A stretch of DNA of 64,000 bases. Source: Paenibacillus sp. ACRRX. GTDB lineage: Bacteria; Bacillota; Bacilli; Paenibacillales; Paenibacillaceae. The position numbers were made by a program, and so were the translations under genes. The notes below the pieces were generated by a model. The model made no database searches. It was not told where the DNA came from and was given only the letters and a program-made list of their open reading frames with translations. Below are positions 34,899 through 44,484 of this stretch, piece by piece (the first letter of the stretch is position 1; every line of letters starts with the position of its first letter). Location of the stretch: the NCBI RefSeq assembly GCF_022346885.1, contig NZ_JAKRNK010000001.1, positions 868,001-932,000 of the forward strand, read 5' to 3'.

Positions 34899-35176
34899 CT
34901 AACTGCTCTGTTTCTCTAGATTTTTCTGCTCCAACTGGCTAAAACTCAAATACAAGTCCCCAATCTGCTTCAGAACTTCTTCATTCTCCGGCTGGAAATG
35001 CACCGCCCATTCCATATACTTAATGGCTTTACTTAATTCCCCTGACTCCGAGCAAACCTCAGACATGAACTGACTAAGCATAAAAAGTTTTTCTTCCCAT
35101 TTATTACGCAAGCCCAATATCCAATCATCGGACAATGTTCTAAATGAGTTCTTATGAAGTTGCTCAAACAATTGCG
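34899..35176 (-). pseudogene. TPR-protein C-terminal fragment
   Basis: The minus-strand frame reads LFEQLHKNSFRTLSDDWILG and then MSEVCSESGELSKAIKYMEW plus FQPENEEVLKQIGDLYLSFS, typical of tetratricopeptide repeats. Upstream of 35176 the frame runs into the antisense of the recombinase remnant. The gene therefore lost its 5' part at that junction, about 90 codons remaining. Confidence 0.6.
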
Positions 35177-35951
35177 TACAACCCGTTCCAAACGTGGACA
35201 GGTGGAATTGGTTCCCGAAGAAGAGCGGATTAAAGTCATGGGAACACATGAAAAGCTGAAAACGCCGGAAGAACATGAAGCAATTATGGAGCGGCTGCTT
35301 AAGAATCGCATTCTGAACCCCAATTCAAGGCGTAACATTTTTCCTTTGTCGGGCTTGCTGTATTGTGAGAAATGCGGTTCACGGATGAGATTTAGAGTAG
35401 GTGAGAATAAGAAGCAAGGACAGCACTGGAGTGCATTGTGCTATCACCAGTATAAAGATGGCAGCAAATGTGAGCAGCGTGGAAAGGTAATGGATGTTGA
35501 CTTTTTCAATGCTCTGTATGATCGGATTATCCATGTAGACCCAAACATTCTGCGGGAGAATGAGTTGCATGGGAGTCGTTACAATGATACACAGGTCATT
35601 ATCGAGGTCAAAGAGCAGGAGTTGAAGAAGCAGAAGCGGGCGCTGGACAAGCTGTATGAATCGTATGAAGAGGATATGCTTACGAAGCAAGTGTTTTTGG
35701 AGCGTAAAGCTATCCGGTCAAGGCAGATACAGAAGTTGGAGGAAGAGTTGAAGGATTTGCGGAAGGTTGTAGTAGATGAAGGGAATTATCCGACTGTGGA
35801 GCAGATATATGAGCGGATAGGGCAGTTTAGAGAGTTATGGAGCGTCGCGGTAACAAGTGAAGAGAAGAATCGGGCGTTGAAGAAACTGGTGGAGCGGATT
35901 GTGTATGATAGGGAAGGGAATCGGGTGGAGTTGACGGTTTGTTATAGGTGA
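35175..35951 (+). pseudogene. large serine recombinase, C-terminal half (copy B)
   Basis: An open frame of ~258 codons: TRSKRGQVELVPEEERIKVMG, zinc ribbon (LSGLLYCEKCGSRMRF, ALCYHQYKDGSKCEQRGK), then a coiled coil (VKEQELKKQKRALDKLYESY through EELKDLRKVV) and the end GNRVELTVCYR. This is the DNA-binding half of a SpoIVCA/phage-type large serine recombinase. The N-terminal catalytic domain (S-x-R...) is absent, so it cannot recombine by itself. Same orientation as copy A at 20495-21372; adjoins a radC fragment. Confidence 0.85.
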
Positions 35952-36221
35952 AAGTTTCATTTGGAGAACGAATAATAACCGGCTGGGACAAAGGTGCTGC
36001 AAAGTCTCGTACAAGCTGCACAGCGGCGACAATTTGCTTAACTTTTGATACGCCAATACCCTTAATATTAGAAGTTCTTGCTCAGTCACGTCAACTAAAG
36101 CTACTGGGTTGGCGTAACGATCAATCAGTTCATTAATTAAACAACTATCGACGTTTTCTCTTAGCGTACTTGCCAGCAAATGTTTATAAGTTTGTTTTTT
36201 GCAGTGATCAAATAAGCACAA
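35952..36221 (-). pseudogene. radC-like gene, 5' fragment
   Basis: The minus-strand text CKKQTYKHLLASTLRENVDS, LINELIDRYANPVALVDVTEQELL, then (other frame) MQLVRDFAAPLSQPVIIRSP and NETF matches the N-terminal UPF0758/RadC helix-hairpin-helix region up to the conserved RSP motif. It stops exactly where the recombinase coding sequence ends (35951). One internal frameshift lies near 36055. The C-terminal JAB domain is absent. Confidence 0.6.
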
Positions 36222-36878
36222 CCTTCCAGATCAGAATTCGGAAAATAAAAGGAGCAGAAGCTACTTGCTTCTACTCCTAGTGGTACTGCTCAATTTCAAA
36301 GAAGTCAGAATCCTCGATTTTTCTACCAAGGTTTAATAAATGTGATCATCCCCTTAAGCAATTTTGAAAGCAGTAAGATGTGTGAGACAGTTCGGATCAA
36401 TCTTTCAAAGCAAGTGCAAGACTATGCGGTATTCTTACGCTTCTTGCTAATAATATATAATTGAAACTGAAAGCTTCTTCGTTATACTAGAGGCTGAGTT
36501 CGCTTAGTCGGTCTAATGGAACGTTTTCGACATAATAATCATAAACGCATCTTCACTTGGGTAACTATGCTCACATGAGAATGCGTTTTGTTTTGCAATT
36601 TGCTTATTCTAAATTACCATAAATCCAAAATTAAAAATGAGTTTAAAGACCTGGTTCTAATACGCTGATCAAATATGATGATTGCTAAATAATTGATTCA
36701 AAAGTCACTCAATTGGTCCGGATTTCTCCAATATCCCTTGATAGCGGCGGAGTACTGGGGCTTAAAGAACTAGAACTAGAACATTCGTTTGGGAGGATTT
36801 AGGCGATAAAGCTCGAATTCTGTATAGATAGTGTAGATTAATAAATTAGTCTCTATCAATTGTCAGAGGAGCTTTTGG
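36222..36878. other. intergenic region, hairpins only
   Basis: Contains AGGAGCAGAAG...CTTCTACTCCT (36250-36278) and an AAACGCAT/ATGCGTTTT hairpin (36542-36592), both terminator-like. No coding potential was recognised. The A+T-rich 3' part should carry the promoter of the ABC-three-component operon. Confidence 0.45.
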
Positions 36879-38021
36879 ATGAAGCGAGCAATCAATGATG
36901 CGACCCTTACAAGATTAGGGGATATTTTTCAGTATTATATCGCGCTTTTAGAATGTTTCAAAATGGAAGAAGGAGATTCCATTTTGATTGAAGTTAAAGG
37001 AGATATAAGTAAGGTCTCTGTGAAAAATTCTTTCCAAATGGAAGTAAAGCATCATTTAAAACCATCATCAATTAGTGATCGCAATATTGAGATATGGAAT
37101 ACTATTGATAATTGGATCAAGGAATTCGATTTAATTAAAGACGTTGATAAGCTACTGCTATACACTACTTCTGGTATTCAGACTAAATCTGTTTTCAATA
37201 ACTGGAGTAGTAAAAGCAACGAAGAGAAATATGAAGACTTAAAAAAAGTAGGTTCAGAAAAAAAAGCAAGGGAGAAACTATTTAGAGAACTGTATGATTG
37301 TGTTTTTCCAGATGATAACTCGTGTGAAGATAAGTTAAGAAGTATTATCGCTAAGTTTGAAATTAAAGACACTCGAAGCAGAATTACAAGTATTAACAAC
37401 GATTTTAAAGAGTATCTCAGACTAATACCGAAGAGTAACAGAGAAAAATTTATTGCTTCATTGCTGGGCAATATTCTAAGCAAAGTAAAGGACGAACCTC
37501 ATATTTGGGAGGTTACTTATGAATACTTTGAAGAACTGTTACAAATGACTACTCCGAACTATACAAACTCAAAAGAAACACCATTACCTACTGAGTTTGA
37601 ACAACTGGAACTTCCGTTAGAAGTAGTTGATAGAAACACTGGCAAGAGATTCGTTCAAGTGATTAAAGCAATTGATTATGATAGCGAGATACCAGAAGCA
37701 ATCGGTGATTATTGGAAAACCAATATGACGATTGCAAAGTATTACACGGATAACATTTTGTTTAACAGTAGCTTATCTCAGTATACATACAGGCTATCTC
37801 AGAAATTGTTAAACTGCAAAAAGCCTTTAATCATTGATAATGATGGTTCTAGCCGGGATACTCAGATTAAAAACTCGAAGAAATTTTATAGTTCTGTAAT
37901 GGCATGGGATGCAACTCCATTTAGTACTGTTAATCCTAACTTCCCATTCTTTCAAAAAGGGACAATACATAATCATATAGATACCACGGCATTTACTTGG
38001 GATGTGGGGGACAAGTCGTGA
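36879..38021 (+). CDS. ABC-three-component system effector subunit, DUF4297/PD-(D/E)xK-like N-terminus
   Basis: A 380-residue protein. The N-terminus GDIFQYYIALLECFKMEEGD, ILIEVKGDISKVSVKNSFQMEVKHH follows the restriction-like nuclease pattern seen in DUF4297/Cap4 proteins (E-x-n-D-x-n-Q-x-E-x-K). The C-terminal half (from about 250, FVQVIKAIDYDSEIPEAIGDYW) is the domain that links such effectors to ABC-3C complexes. Strong AGAGGAG before ATG. It overlaps the next gene by 4 nt (GTGA). The role is presumably DNA cleavage when the ATPase is triggered; this is inference from the family. Confidence 0.75.
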   Translation: MKRAINDATLTRLGDIFQYYIALLECFKMEEGDSILIEVKGDISKVSVKNSFQMEVKHHLKPSSISDRNIEIWNTIDNWIKEFDLIKDVDKLLLYTTSGIQTKSVFNNWSSKSNEEKYEDLKKVGSEKKAREKLFRELYDCVFPDDNSCEDKLRSIIAKFEIKDTRSRITSINNDFKEYLRLIPKSNREKFIASLLGNILSKVKDEPHIWEVTYEYFEELLQMTTPNYTNSKETPLPTEFEQLELPLEVVDRNTGKRFVQVIKAIDYDSEIPEAIGDYWKTNMTIAKYYTDNILFNSSLSQYTYRLSQKLLNCKKPLIIDNDGSSRDTQIKNSKKFYSSVMAWDATPFSTVNPNFPFFQKGTIHNHIDTTAFTWDVGDKS

Positions 38022-38521
38022 GTTTTGAACATTTGAGGACATTATCATTAAATCCATTCTTGACAGCCAAAATTGTTCAAAATTTTCTTGAAGGGTATGG
38101 TACACCTGCTGACATAAAATTGGTATTCTATGTCCTTCCAATTATAATGTCGAAAGATTCCAGAGAAGTACTTGCTACTGCAAAAACAACGAGTAGAATC
38201 GAGACATTATTCGGAACTAAAAAGGAGTATGCTGATACCCAGCTAAAAATATCAAGTCGAGTAAACCTCTCTGGTTTCCTCGAAAGATTTGAACACCTGA
38301 AAGACTTGACTAAACTAACTTTAATTGTTTTATCCAGTGAAAATAAAATAAGTATTAATGACAACATAGCTCTTTTGAAAAGTAGTAATTTCAATAAATA
38401 TTCTGGAAACATAAGAAGTATGTTGAAAGCTTCATTTTATTTAGGGGTAGTATTTAGAAAAACAAATTCCGAAAGTTTAGATATGTATTTAGGGGTGAGT
38501 AGTGTATGGAGGGGTACTTAA
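38018..38521 (+). CDS. ABC-three-component system middle component
   Basis: A 167-residue helical protein starting VSFEHLRTLSLNPFLTAKIVQNFLEGYG and ending SFYLGVVFRKTNSESLDMYLG, the pattern of the small middle components of ABC-3C systems (helical adaptors linking effector and SMC-like ATPase). The GTG at 38018 overlaps the preceding TGA and has GGGGG upstream; the longer frame from 37997 is unlikely. It overlaps the ATPase gene by 16 nt. The assignment rests on the gene order effector-middle-DUF3732 as well as sequence. Confidence 0.78.
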   Translation: MSFEHLRTLSLNPFLTAKIVQNFLEGYGTPADIKLVFYVLPIIMSKDSREVLATAKTTSRIETLFGTKKEYADTQLKISSRVNLSGFLERFEHLKDLTKLTLIVLSSENKISINDNIALLKSSNFNKYSGNIRSMLKASFYLGVVFRKTNSESLDMYLGVSSVWRGT

Positions 38522-40464
38522 AAGCAATATTTATTTTTAATAATGAGGGACAAAAACGGTATGTGAATTTGAATCAAGGTGTAAACATAGTTACTGGGGA
38601 CTCTAAAACAGGGAAAAGTGCTTTAGTTGAAATTATAGATTATTGTCTATGCAGTTCAAGATGTACAGTGCCTAAAGGGAAAATAACTGATTTTGGACAT
38701 ATATATGGATTGTTTCTGGTTATTAAGAAGAAATGTTTGGTTATTGCAAGGGAAACCTGGACGAATGGAGGAAAGATGTACTTTGCGGTTGAAGAAGAAT
38801 CATTTGATATCAATAATTTTGAAATGAGTTATTTCAACAATCTCAATTTACTTCCTTCAAAAGATGTACAGCATCTTATTGAATATGAGCTAGGATTACA
38901 AGTATCAAATGTTGAAAGCGACGAAGAAAGTAAGAGTAAAAAAGCATCTCTACGGAATATGGTCTCTTATATGTTTCAACATCAAAACTTAATGGCCAGT
39001 AAGTTTGCTCTTTTTTATAGATTTACAGATTACTATAAGCGGCAAGATGTTATTAATCAGCTCCCTATTTTTGCTGGATTTATCGGTCAAGAATACTATT
39101 CAAAAGTAATAGAACTCAATGCTTTGAAGAAACAGTTAAGACAGCTTCAAAAAAACCAAAAACAAAATGCAGATGTTGATAAAAGACTTCGAGTGCGTTT
39201 AGTCAGCTTATTTAAAGACTATTATGCACTTGTAGGAGCACCATTTGAGGATAACAAGTCAATTAATGAATTAATTGATTTATCAAGAGCGTTACCTGAC
39301 CTAGACTTGTCGGAATTTTCATCCAAAGATATTATAGATCGTTACAATTTACTCAATCAAGAGCTAGAGACTTTAAGGAAAAGAGAAGTTGAATTAAGTG
39401 TTAAAATCACCGAATTGAAGAATACTGATCAGATTGGAACAAATTATATTGACGTGCTGAATGAACTAAAAGATAACACCCAGATTTCTTCACCAGAAAA
39501 AGATCAATACCATTGTCCATTATGTGGTGAACCTAGCACAGAAATAGAGAAATATAAGAATGATTTGTTTGAAGCAAGTAGTTGGCTAGATAGCGAAATT
39601 CAATTTACTTATGATTATAGTAGGAACTTTTGGGAAGAGATTAGAAAACTTGACGATGAAAAAGATAAAATAATCTCAGATATTAAGCGCATCTATGGTC
39701 AGGTTAAACAAATTGAAAGAACATACTTAAAGTCAGACACTCTTGGTCAAATTAAAGATAAGGCAAGTTATGCAAAAGGTAATATTATGCTCTACATTCA
39801 AACCATCAAAGAGGGTATTTTTAATAATGTAGATGATGAAGTTAAAGAATTAAAGGTGCGGATTGACTTATTAGATGAAGAAATTGGTAGCTTTAATGTG
39901 AGTGAAAAAATAGGGGCGGCTCGAAAAGCAATAAATATAAACATGAATTTATTAGCTAAAACATTGGATTTTGAAGATGAGTTTAGGCCAATAAACTTGA
40001 AATTTGATATTAATAATTTCGATTTATATCACCAGATTGATAGATATGGAAAAGAGGAAAAGATTTTTTTAAGCGAAATGGGAAGTGGGGCTAACTGGGT
40101 TTCATGTCATCTTGCCTTGTTTCTTAGCTTGCTGCGTTATTTCACTGAACAAAAGGACAAATCCCCGATGCCATTAATACAGTTCTTCGATCAACCAAGT
40201 CAGGTTTATTTTCCACAAAGTATGAGGGAAGTACCTGATGCTGATGAAGAGGGAAATATTAACGTTCAAAAACAAACTGATATTATGGCTGTTAATGGGA
40301 TGTATAAGACAATATTTGATGAAGTAGCAGGCATACATAAAAAGACGGGTATTCTACCTCAAATTATTATAGTCGATCATGTGGATGGAAAAGAGCTTGA
40401 AGTAAGAGATGAGTTTGCACAATTCACAAGAAGAGATTGGAGAGAGGGCAGGGCGTTAATATAG
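38506..40464 (+). CDS. DUF3732 SMC-like ABC ATPase of the three-component system
   Basis: A 652-residue SMC/Rad50-like ATPase of the DUF3732 family. Walker A: NIVTGDSKTGKSALVEIIDY (about 28-47). A coiled-coil arm (about 205-430) carries a hook-like CPLCGEPS motif, with long helices on either side. The signature/Walker B region is LSEMGSGANWVSCHLALFLSLL and PLIQFFDQPSQVYFP. AGGGGTGAG precedes the ATG, and the start overlaps the middle component. It should act as the DNA-sensing ATPase of the complex. Complete, no frameshifts. Confidence 0.85.
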   Translation: MEGYLKAIFIFNNEGQKRYVNLNQGVNIVTGDSKTGKSALVEIIDYCLCSSRCTVPKGKITDFGHIYGLFLVIKKKCLVIARETWTNGGKMYFAVEEESFDINNFEMSYFNNLNLLPSKDVQHLIEYELGLQVSNVESDEESKSKKASLRNMVSYMFQHQNLMASKFALFYRFTDYYKRQDVINQLPIFAGFIGQEYYSKVIELNALKKQLRQLQKNQKQNADVDKRLRVRLVSLFKDYYALVGAPFEDNKSINELIDLSRALPDLDLSEFSSKDIIDRYNLLNQELETLRKREVELSVKITELKNTDQIGTNYIDVLNELKDNTQISSPEKDQYHCPLCGEPSTEIEKYKNDLFEASSWLDSEIQFTYDYSRNFWEEIRKLDDEKDKIISDIKRIYGQVKQIERTYLKSDTLGQIKDKASYAKGNIMLYIQTIKEGIFNNVDDEVKELKVRIDLLDEEIGSFNVSEKIGAARKAININMNLLAKTLDFEDEFRPINLKFDINNFDLYHQIDRYGKEEKIFLSEMGSGANWVSCHLALFLSLLRYFTEQKDKSPMPLIQFFDQPSQVYFPQSMREVPDADEEGNINVQKQTDIMAVNGMYKTIFDEVAGIHKKTGILPQIIIVDHVDGKELEVRDEFAQFTRRDWREGRALI

Positions 40465-40607
40465 CTCAGATTTTTGATCTGACTAAGATTCAATAGATCA
40501 ACGATATCGGTTCATAAATAGCCTTTCTAAATTAAATATGAAAGGTGTATTATCATCCGCGCAGTTTTCTTAATATATTGAGATAATTATTCTAGTGAGG
40601 TGAAGGT

Positions 40608-43124
40608 ATGGTTGATTTTCGGAAAAAAACTCTAAAAAAACATGTTCAGAAAGTTATCGATCCAAATGAGTTATACGATACATTAGATTTAGCTAGTGAT
40701 ATTGGTCCTATTAGACCTGTACAGGAATCAATATTAAAAATGTGGTTTGAAAAACATAGACATGACAAGGATGTAATTTTAAAATTGCATACTGGTCAGG
40801 GGAAAACGCTAATTGGTCTGTTGCTACTTCAATCTAGATTAAACCAAGAAACAGGTCCAGCAGTATATCTTTGTCCAGATAATTATCTTGTACAACAAAC
40901 GTGTGATCAAGCCGAGAGATTCGGAATTACGTATTGTACAGCAGCTAAAACCGACTTACCTGATGAATTTATTGAAGGGAAAAGTATTTTAATCACTACT
41001 GTGAGTAAGTTATTCAATGGTGAATCGAAGTTTAAATTAGGACCCAAATCATTGCCTGTCTCAACTGTACTCATGGATGATGCCCATGCATGTATAGGAT
41101 ACATTAAAAACTCGTATACAATTACTTTGAAAAATACCAGTCCAGTTTATGATGAGATATTAACATTGTTTGGTCCAGAACTTGAAAAGCAGGCTGTTGG
41201 TACCTATGCTGATATAAAAAATAAAGACTTTGATTCTTTTTTAGCGGTACCATATTGGGATTGGCAGGACAAGCATGTTGATGTAGCTCAAATATTATCT
41301 AAGAGCAGAGCATTAAAAGAAATTAAATTCGCGTGGCCAATTATTAAAGATATTATTAGGGATTGTAGGTGTATCATCTCTGGTGAAAGTCTTGAGATAA
41401 CTCCGTATGCGCCCCCGTTAGAGTTTTTCGGTTCTTACTTTAACGCTTCGCATCGTGTTTTCATGTCTGCAACCATTAGTGATGATTCATTTTTCATTAA
41501 GGGGCTAAGCGTAAGTGCAAAAACTGTGCAAAATCCCTTAATTATTGAAAATGAGAAATGGTCAGGCGAAAAGATGGTTTTAATACCATCGCTAATTGAT
41601 GAATCTCTAACAAGAACAGAAATTGTTAATCTCTTTGCACAAAAAGGACAAAAAGCTAATTTTGGAATTGTTGCATTGAGTCCGAGGTCCGAGTACTGCG
41701 AAGATTGGAAAAAATACGGAAGTGTAATTGCTAAAAAAGAAAATATAATATCAGAAATTGAAAGGTTGAAAAATAAGGACTATAGTTCAACATTAGTTAT
41801 CGTTAACAGATATGATGGTATTGATCTTCCTGATAATGCTTGTCGTATTTTAGTATTCGATTCAAAGCCTTTTACTGAGTTTCTAGATGATCGATATACT
41901 GAAGAATGCAGAAGCAACAGTGAAGTTACTTCAATAAAAGTTGCACAAATAATTGAACAAGGTTTGGGTAGGGGAGTAAGAGGTGAGAAAGATTATTGCG
42001 CAATAATTGTTACCGGAACCGAACTTGTTAAATTAATTAGAAGTAAAGAAACAAGAAAGTTTTTTTCTCAGCAAACAAGAACACAAGTGGAAATCGGAAT
42101 GAAAATTGGTGAATATGCACAGGAAGATATAAAAGAAGGAGTAACAGCAAAACAAGCACTGATTAATTTAATAAATCAGTTGCTTAAACGTGATGATGGC
42201 TGGAAAGACTTTTATAAAGAAAGCATGGATGAAATGGAAGAGCAGGTCTCTGAAAAGAAAATTCTTAACATTTTCGAAGCTGAGCAAAAGGCAGAAGTTA
42301 AGTACCGACAAGGATATTACTCTGAAGCTGCATCGATTATACAAAGTTTGATTGATACTAACATCAAGTCGGAAGATGAGAAAGGTTGGTATCTACAGGA
42401 AATGGCTCGTTATATATACCCCGCGTCTAAGAGTGAATCTAATAAATATCAAATTAGCGCACACAAAAAGAACGAGTATTTGTTTAAACCAAGAGAAGGA
42501 ATGGTAATTTCTAAAATATCCGCTATTACTTTGAAGCGTATTACAAATATAATTGATTGGTTAAAATCCCATGACAATTTTGAAGGATTAAAATTAAATA
42601 TTGAAGGAATTGTTTCTCAACTCAGATTTGGTGTTGATTCTGATAAGTTTGAGAAGGCACTTGATGATTTAGCGAAGGCATTAGGTTTCGTAAGCCAAAG
42701 ACCTGATAAACTTTGGAATGAAGGTCCGGATAATTTGTGGAAAGTTAAGGATGACCAATATTTGCTTATCGAATGTAAAAATAAAGTTTTAAGTACGAGA
42801 AAAGAAATTGTGAAGGATGAATCAGGACAAATGAATAATGCTTGTGCCTGGTTTTCTACAAACTATGGTGATGCTAAAGTCAAGAGAATCATGATAATCC
42901 CTACAAAAAAAATAAGCCGTGCAGCTGGTTTTAATTTAGAAGTAGATATTATGAGAGAAGGGAATTTGAAAAAACTCAATTCAAATGTATTAAAGTTCTT
43001 TGATGAATTTAAAGAAATCGATTTGAAGGATATTCCTGAAAAGAAGGTTCAGGAATTGCTAATGTTACACAATCTAGATGTAGAGGACTTTCTTAATTCG
43101 TATACAGAAGTTCCGAGCTACTAA
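40608..43124 (+). CDS. XPD-like SF2 helicase fused to a PD-(D/E)xK nuclease domain
   Basis: An 838-residue protein. Helicase core: IRPVQESILKMW (Q-like), LKLHTGQGKTLIGLLLL (Walker A, 59-75), VLMDDAHACIG (motif II, DDAH in place of DEAH), HRVFMSATISDDSF (III), IIEQGLGRGVRGEKDY (VI). The C-terminal part (about 670-800) has LARALGF-like helices and NEGPDNLWKVKDDQYLLIECKN, a D-x-n-E-x-K nuclease motif. AGGTGAAGG precedes the ATG. It lies 143 nt after the ABC-3C operon. A single-gene antiphage helicase-nuclease is the likely role (inferred). Confidence 0.8.
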   Translation: MVDFRKKTLKKHVQKVIDPNELYDTLDLASDIGPIRPVQESILKMWFEKHRHDKDVILKLHTGQGKTLIGLLLLQSRLNQETGPAVYLCPDNYLVQQTCDQAERFGITYCTAAKTDLPDEFIEGKSILITTVSKLFNGESKFKLGPKSLPVSTVLMDDAHACIGYIKNSYTITLKNTSPVYDEILTLFGPELEKQAVGTYADIKNKDFDSFLAVPYWDWQDKHVDVAQILSKSRALKEIKFAWPIIKDIIRDCRCIISGESLEITPYAPPLEFFGSYFNASHRVFMSATISDDSFFIKGLSVSAKTVQNPLIIENEKWSGEKMVLIPSLIDESLTRTEIVNLFAQKGQKANFGIVALSPRSEYCEDWKKYGSVIAKKENIISEIERLKNKDYSSTLVIVNRYDGIDLPDNACRILVFDSKPFTEFLDDRYTEECRSNSEVTSIKVAQIIEQGLGRGVRGEKDYCAIIVTGTELVKLIRSKETRKFFSQQTRTQVEIGMKIGEYAQEDIKEGVTAKQALINLINQLLKRDDGWKDFYKESMDEMEEQVSEKKILNIFEAEQKAEVKYRQGYYSEAASIIQSLIDTNIKSEDEKGWYLQEMARYIYPASKSESNKYQISAHKKNEYLFKPREGMVISKISAITLKRITNIIDWLKSHDNFEGLKLNIEGIVSQLRFGVDSDKFEKALDDLAKALGFVSQRPDKLWNEGPDNLWKVKDDQYLLIECKNKVLSTRKEIVKDESGQMNNACAWFSTNYGDAKVKRIMIIPTKKISRAAGFNLEVDIMREGNLKKLNSNVLKFFDEFKEIDLKDIPEKKVQELLMLHNLDVEDFLNSYTEVPSY

Positions 43125-43720
43125 AGTATAGTAGAGTAAAAGAAAGAAATTCGTTGATTGCTTCTCCTATAATGTCTTTCTACAAAGATGGTCAAATATC
43201 TAGTCATACGTATTTTGTTATTAAACTCCGATGCCAGAAGACAACTTCATAATGGTACCACGAATCCATTGATATGATTGGGTTTCTGCCTGCTACAAGT
43301 TCGTTGCAGATAGTCATTTCTGATCTTGACAGGCTAGGAGTCAGCGACGTACCATATATTTTAGATTACTACATTGGTCACATTTTTGGTCACACTTTTT
43401 TTATTTCTGGAATGCCCACGTAGGTATCAACGAGAACTCAATTAGGAGAAGTCTTATAAATTAGTGGGTTTTCGTTCGTTTTACAGGCGTTCCAGAAGCC
43501 CATCTCTCCACTGGCAGTGATGAGGTCAGAGATTAGTCCAGTAGACTGATTTCCTTGGTCGGAAGAAGCTTTTGAAATTGCCAAGCGCGACAATAAGCCG
43601 GTATTTTTATCTATTGGATATAGCTATTTATTGACCCACACGAACCTCTCATTGATGAGATGTTCGCGTGAATCATTAATCCCTATAGCTTGCATACGCA
43701 CCAAACATGAATAGATGAAC
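43125..43720. other. decayed DNA after the island
   Basis: No intact gene. It contains a yyaL fragment (43551-43625) and an inverted repeat CACGAACCTCTCAT-TG-ATGAGATGTTCGCGTG (43639-43672). Part of that repeat (ATGAGATGTTCGCGTG) recurs at 50240. It is presumably the right edge of the accessory island. Confidence 0.45.
43551..43625 (+). pseudogene. second yyaL-type fragment
   Basis: Encodes [23 protein letters not shown], the same segment as part of the relic at 26707-26869 ([20 protein letters not shown]) and closer to the family consensus. About 25 codons remain. Confidence 0.6.
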
Positions 43721-43768
43721 AAAAAAGATGATGTCCCTGTGCCTAACACAGAGATATCATCTTTTTTG
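43721..43768. terminator. bidirectional terminator
   Basis: AAAAAAGATGAT-TCCCTGTG and CACAGAGATATCATCTTTTTT arms, near-perfect. It lies downstream of the minus-strand LysE gene and the plus-strand remnants. Confidence 0.75.
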
Positions 43769-43851
43769 ATGTGTAAATACAGCAATCATCTATGAGGCAA
43801 GTCTGATTCACAAAAGGATTTATATCATGATGCCATCACTTACAATGGCAG

Positions 43852-44484
43852 CTATAGTATTCCTTTGAGCGCGATAATAAACTGGTATACAAAGTACCCC
43901 GAGAAACCTATCAAAATAAATCCAGCAATGATGGATACCCATTTGATCATGGTCGGACTCATTACTTTTCTAGTTAGCGCTACCATCGCAAGTAAGCCCA
44001 CATCATGCACGAGTATACCAGCTAAAATGCCGGCGCCAACGATTAAAAATTTGGTCGGTTGGGTCATATCATATGAATCAGAAAGTACAGCACCAAACAC
44101 CGAAACCCAAAACACAAGATTACCTGGTGACAAAGCTACGAGTAAACCGTTACGATATGAGCTGAAAAAGGATTGGCTTGGTTTCTCGCCAGCTAACGTA
44201 ATATCTTGAGCGGAATGTTTTATGGAATCATAGCCTAAATAGGCCAGGAAACATGCACCAATCAGCCACATTGGAATTTGAATGTAAGAGATAGCAAGTA
44301 CAGAAGCCAATCCCATATACAATGCAATAATTAATAGAAGATCGACTGTCATACCACCTAATCCTACAGCCCAACCATGCATAAAGCCCTTTTTCAAACC
44401 TTGTTTTGTCATCTCAACGGTCATTGCCCCTACGGGCATGGCAATGGCAAGACCTGCTAGTAGATATGTGAAAAATATATCCAA
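43852..44484 (-). CDS. LysE/RhtB-family amino acid exporter
   Basis: A 210-residue protein with about six membrane helices. The N-terminal LAGLAIAMPVGAMTVEMTKQGLKKGFMHGWAVGLG matches the LysE/RhtB/ArgO family (PGP-type motif as MPVG). A central hydrophilic loop (SAQDITLAGEKPSQSFFSSYRNG) and SPGNLVFWVSVFGAV are also typical. It exports amino acids or similar metabolites; the substrate is unknown. The start is TTG 44484 with AAGTGGTG upstream. Monocistronic. Confidence 0.83.
   Translation of the reverse strand: MDIFFTYLLAGLAIAMPVGAMTVEMTKQGLKKGFMHGWAVGLGGMTVDLLLIIALYMGLASVLAISYIQIPMWLIGACFLAYLGYDSIKHSAQDITLAGEKPSQSFFSSYRNGLLVALSPGNLVFWVSVFGAVLSDSYDMTQPTKFLIVGAGILAGILVHDVGLLAMVALTRKVMSPTMIKWVSIIAGFILIGFSGYFVYQFIIALKGIL

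Noticed and set aside
35835..36221. Intact 128-codon minus-strand gene
   Set aside because: Only the upstream part is radC-like; the frame continues through a frameshift into antisense of the recombinase, so it is a fragment.
43639..43672. Riboswitch or regulatory RNA at the CACGAACCTCTCAT inverted repeat
   Set aside because: It lies in decayed DNA with no gene downstream on the same strand; a partial copy at 50240 lacks the second arm.
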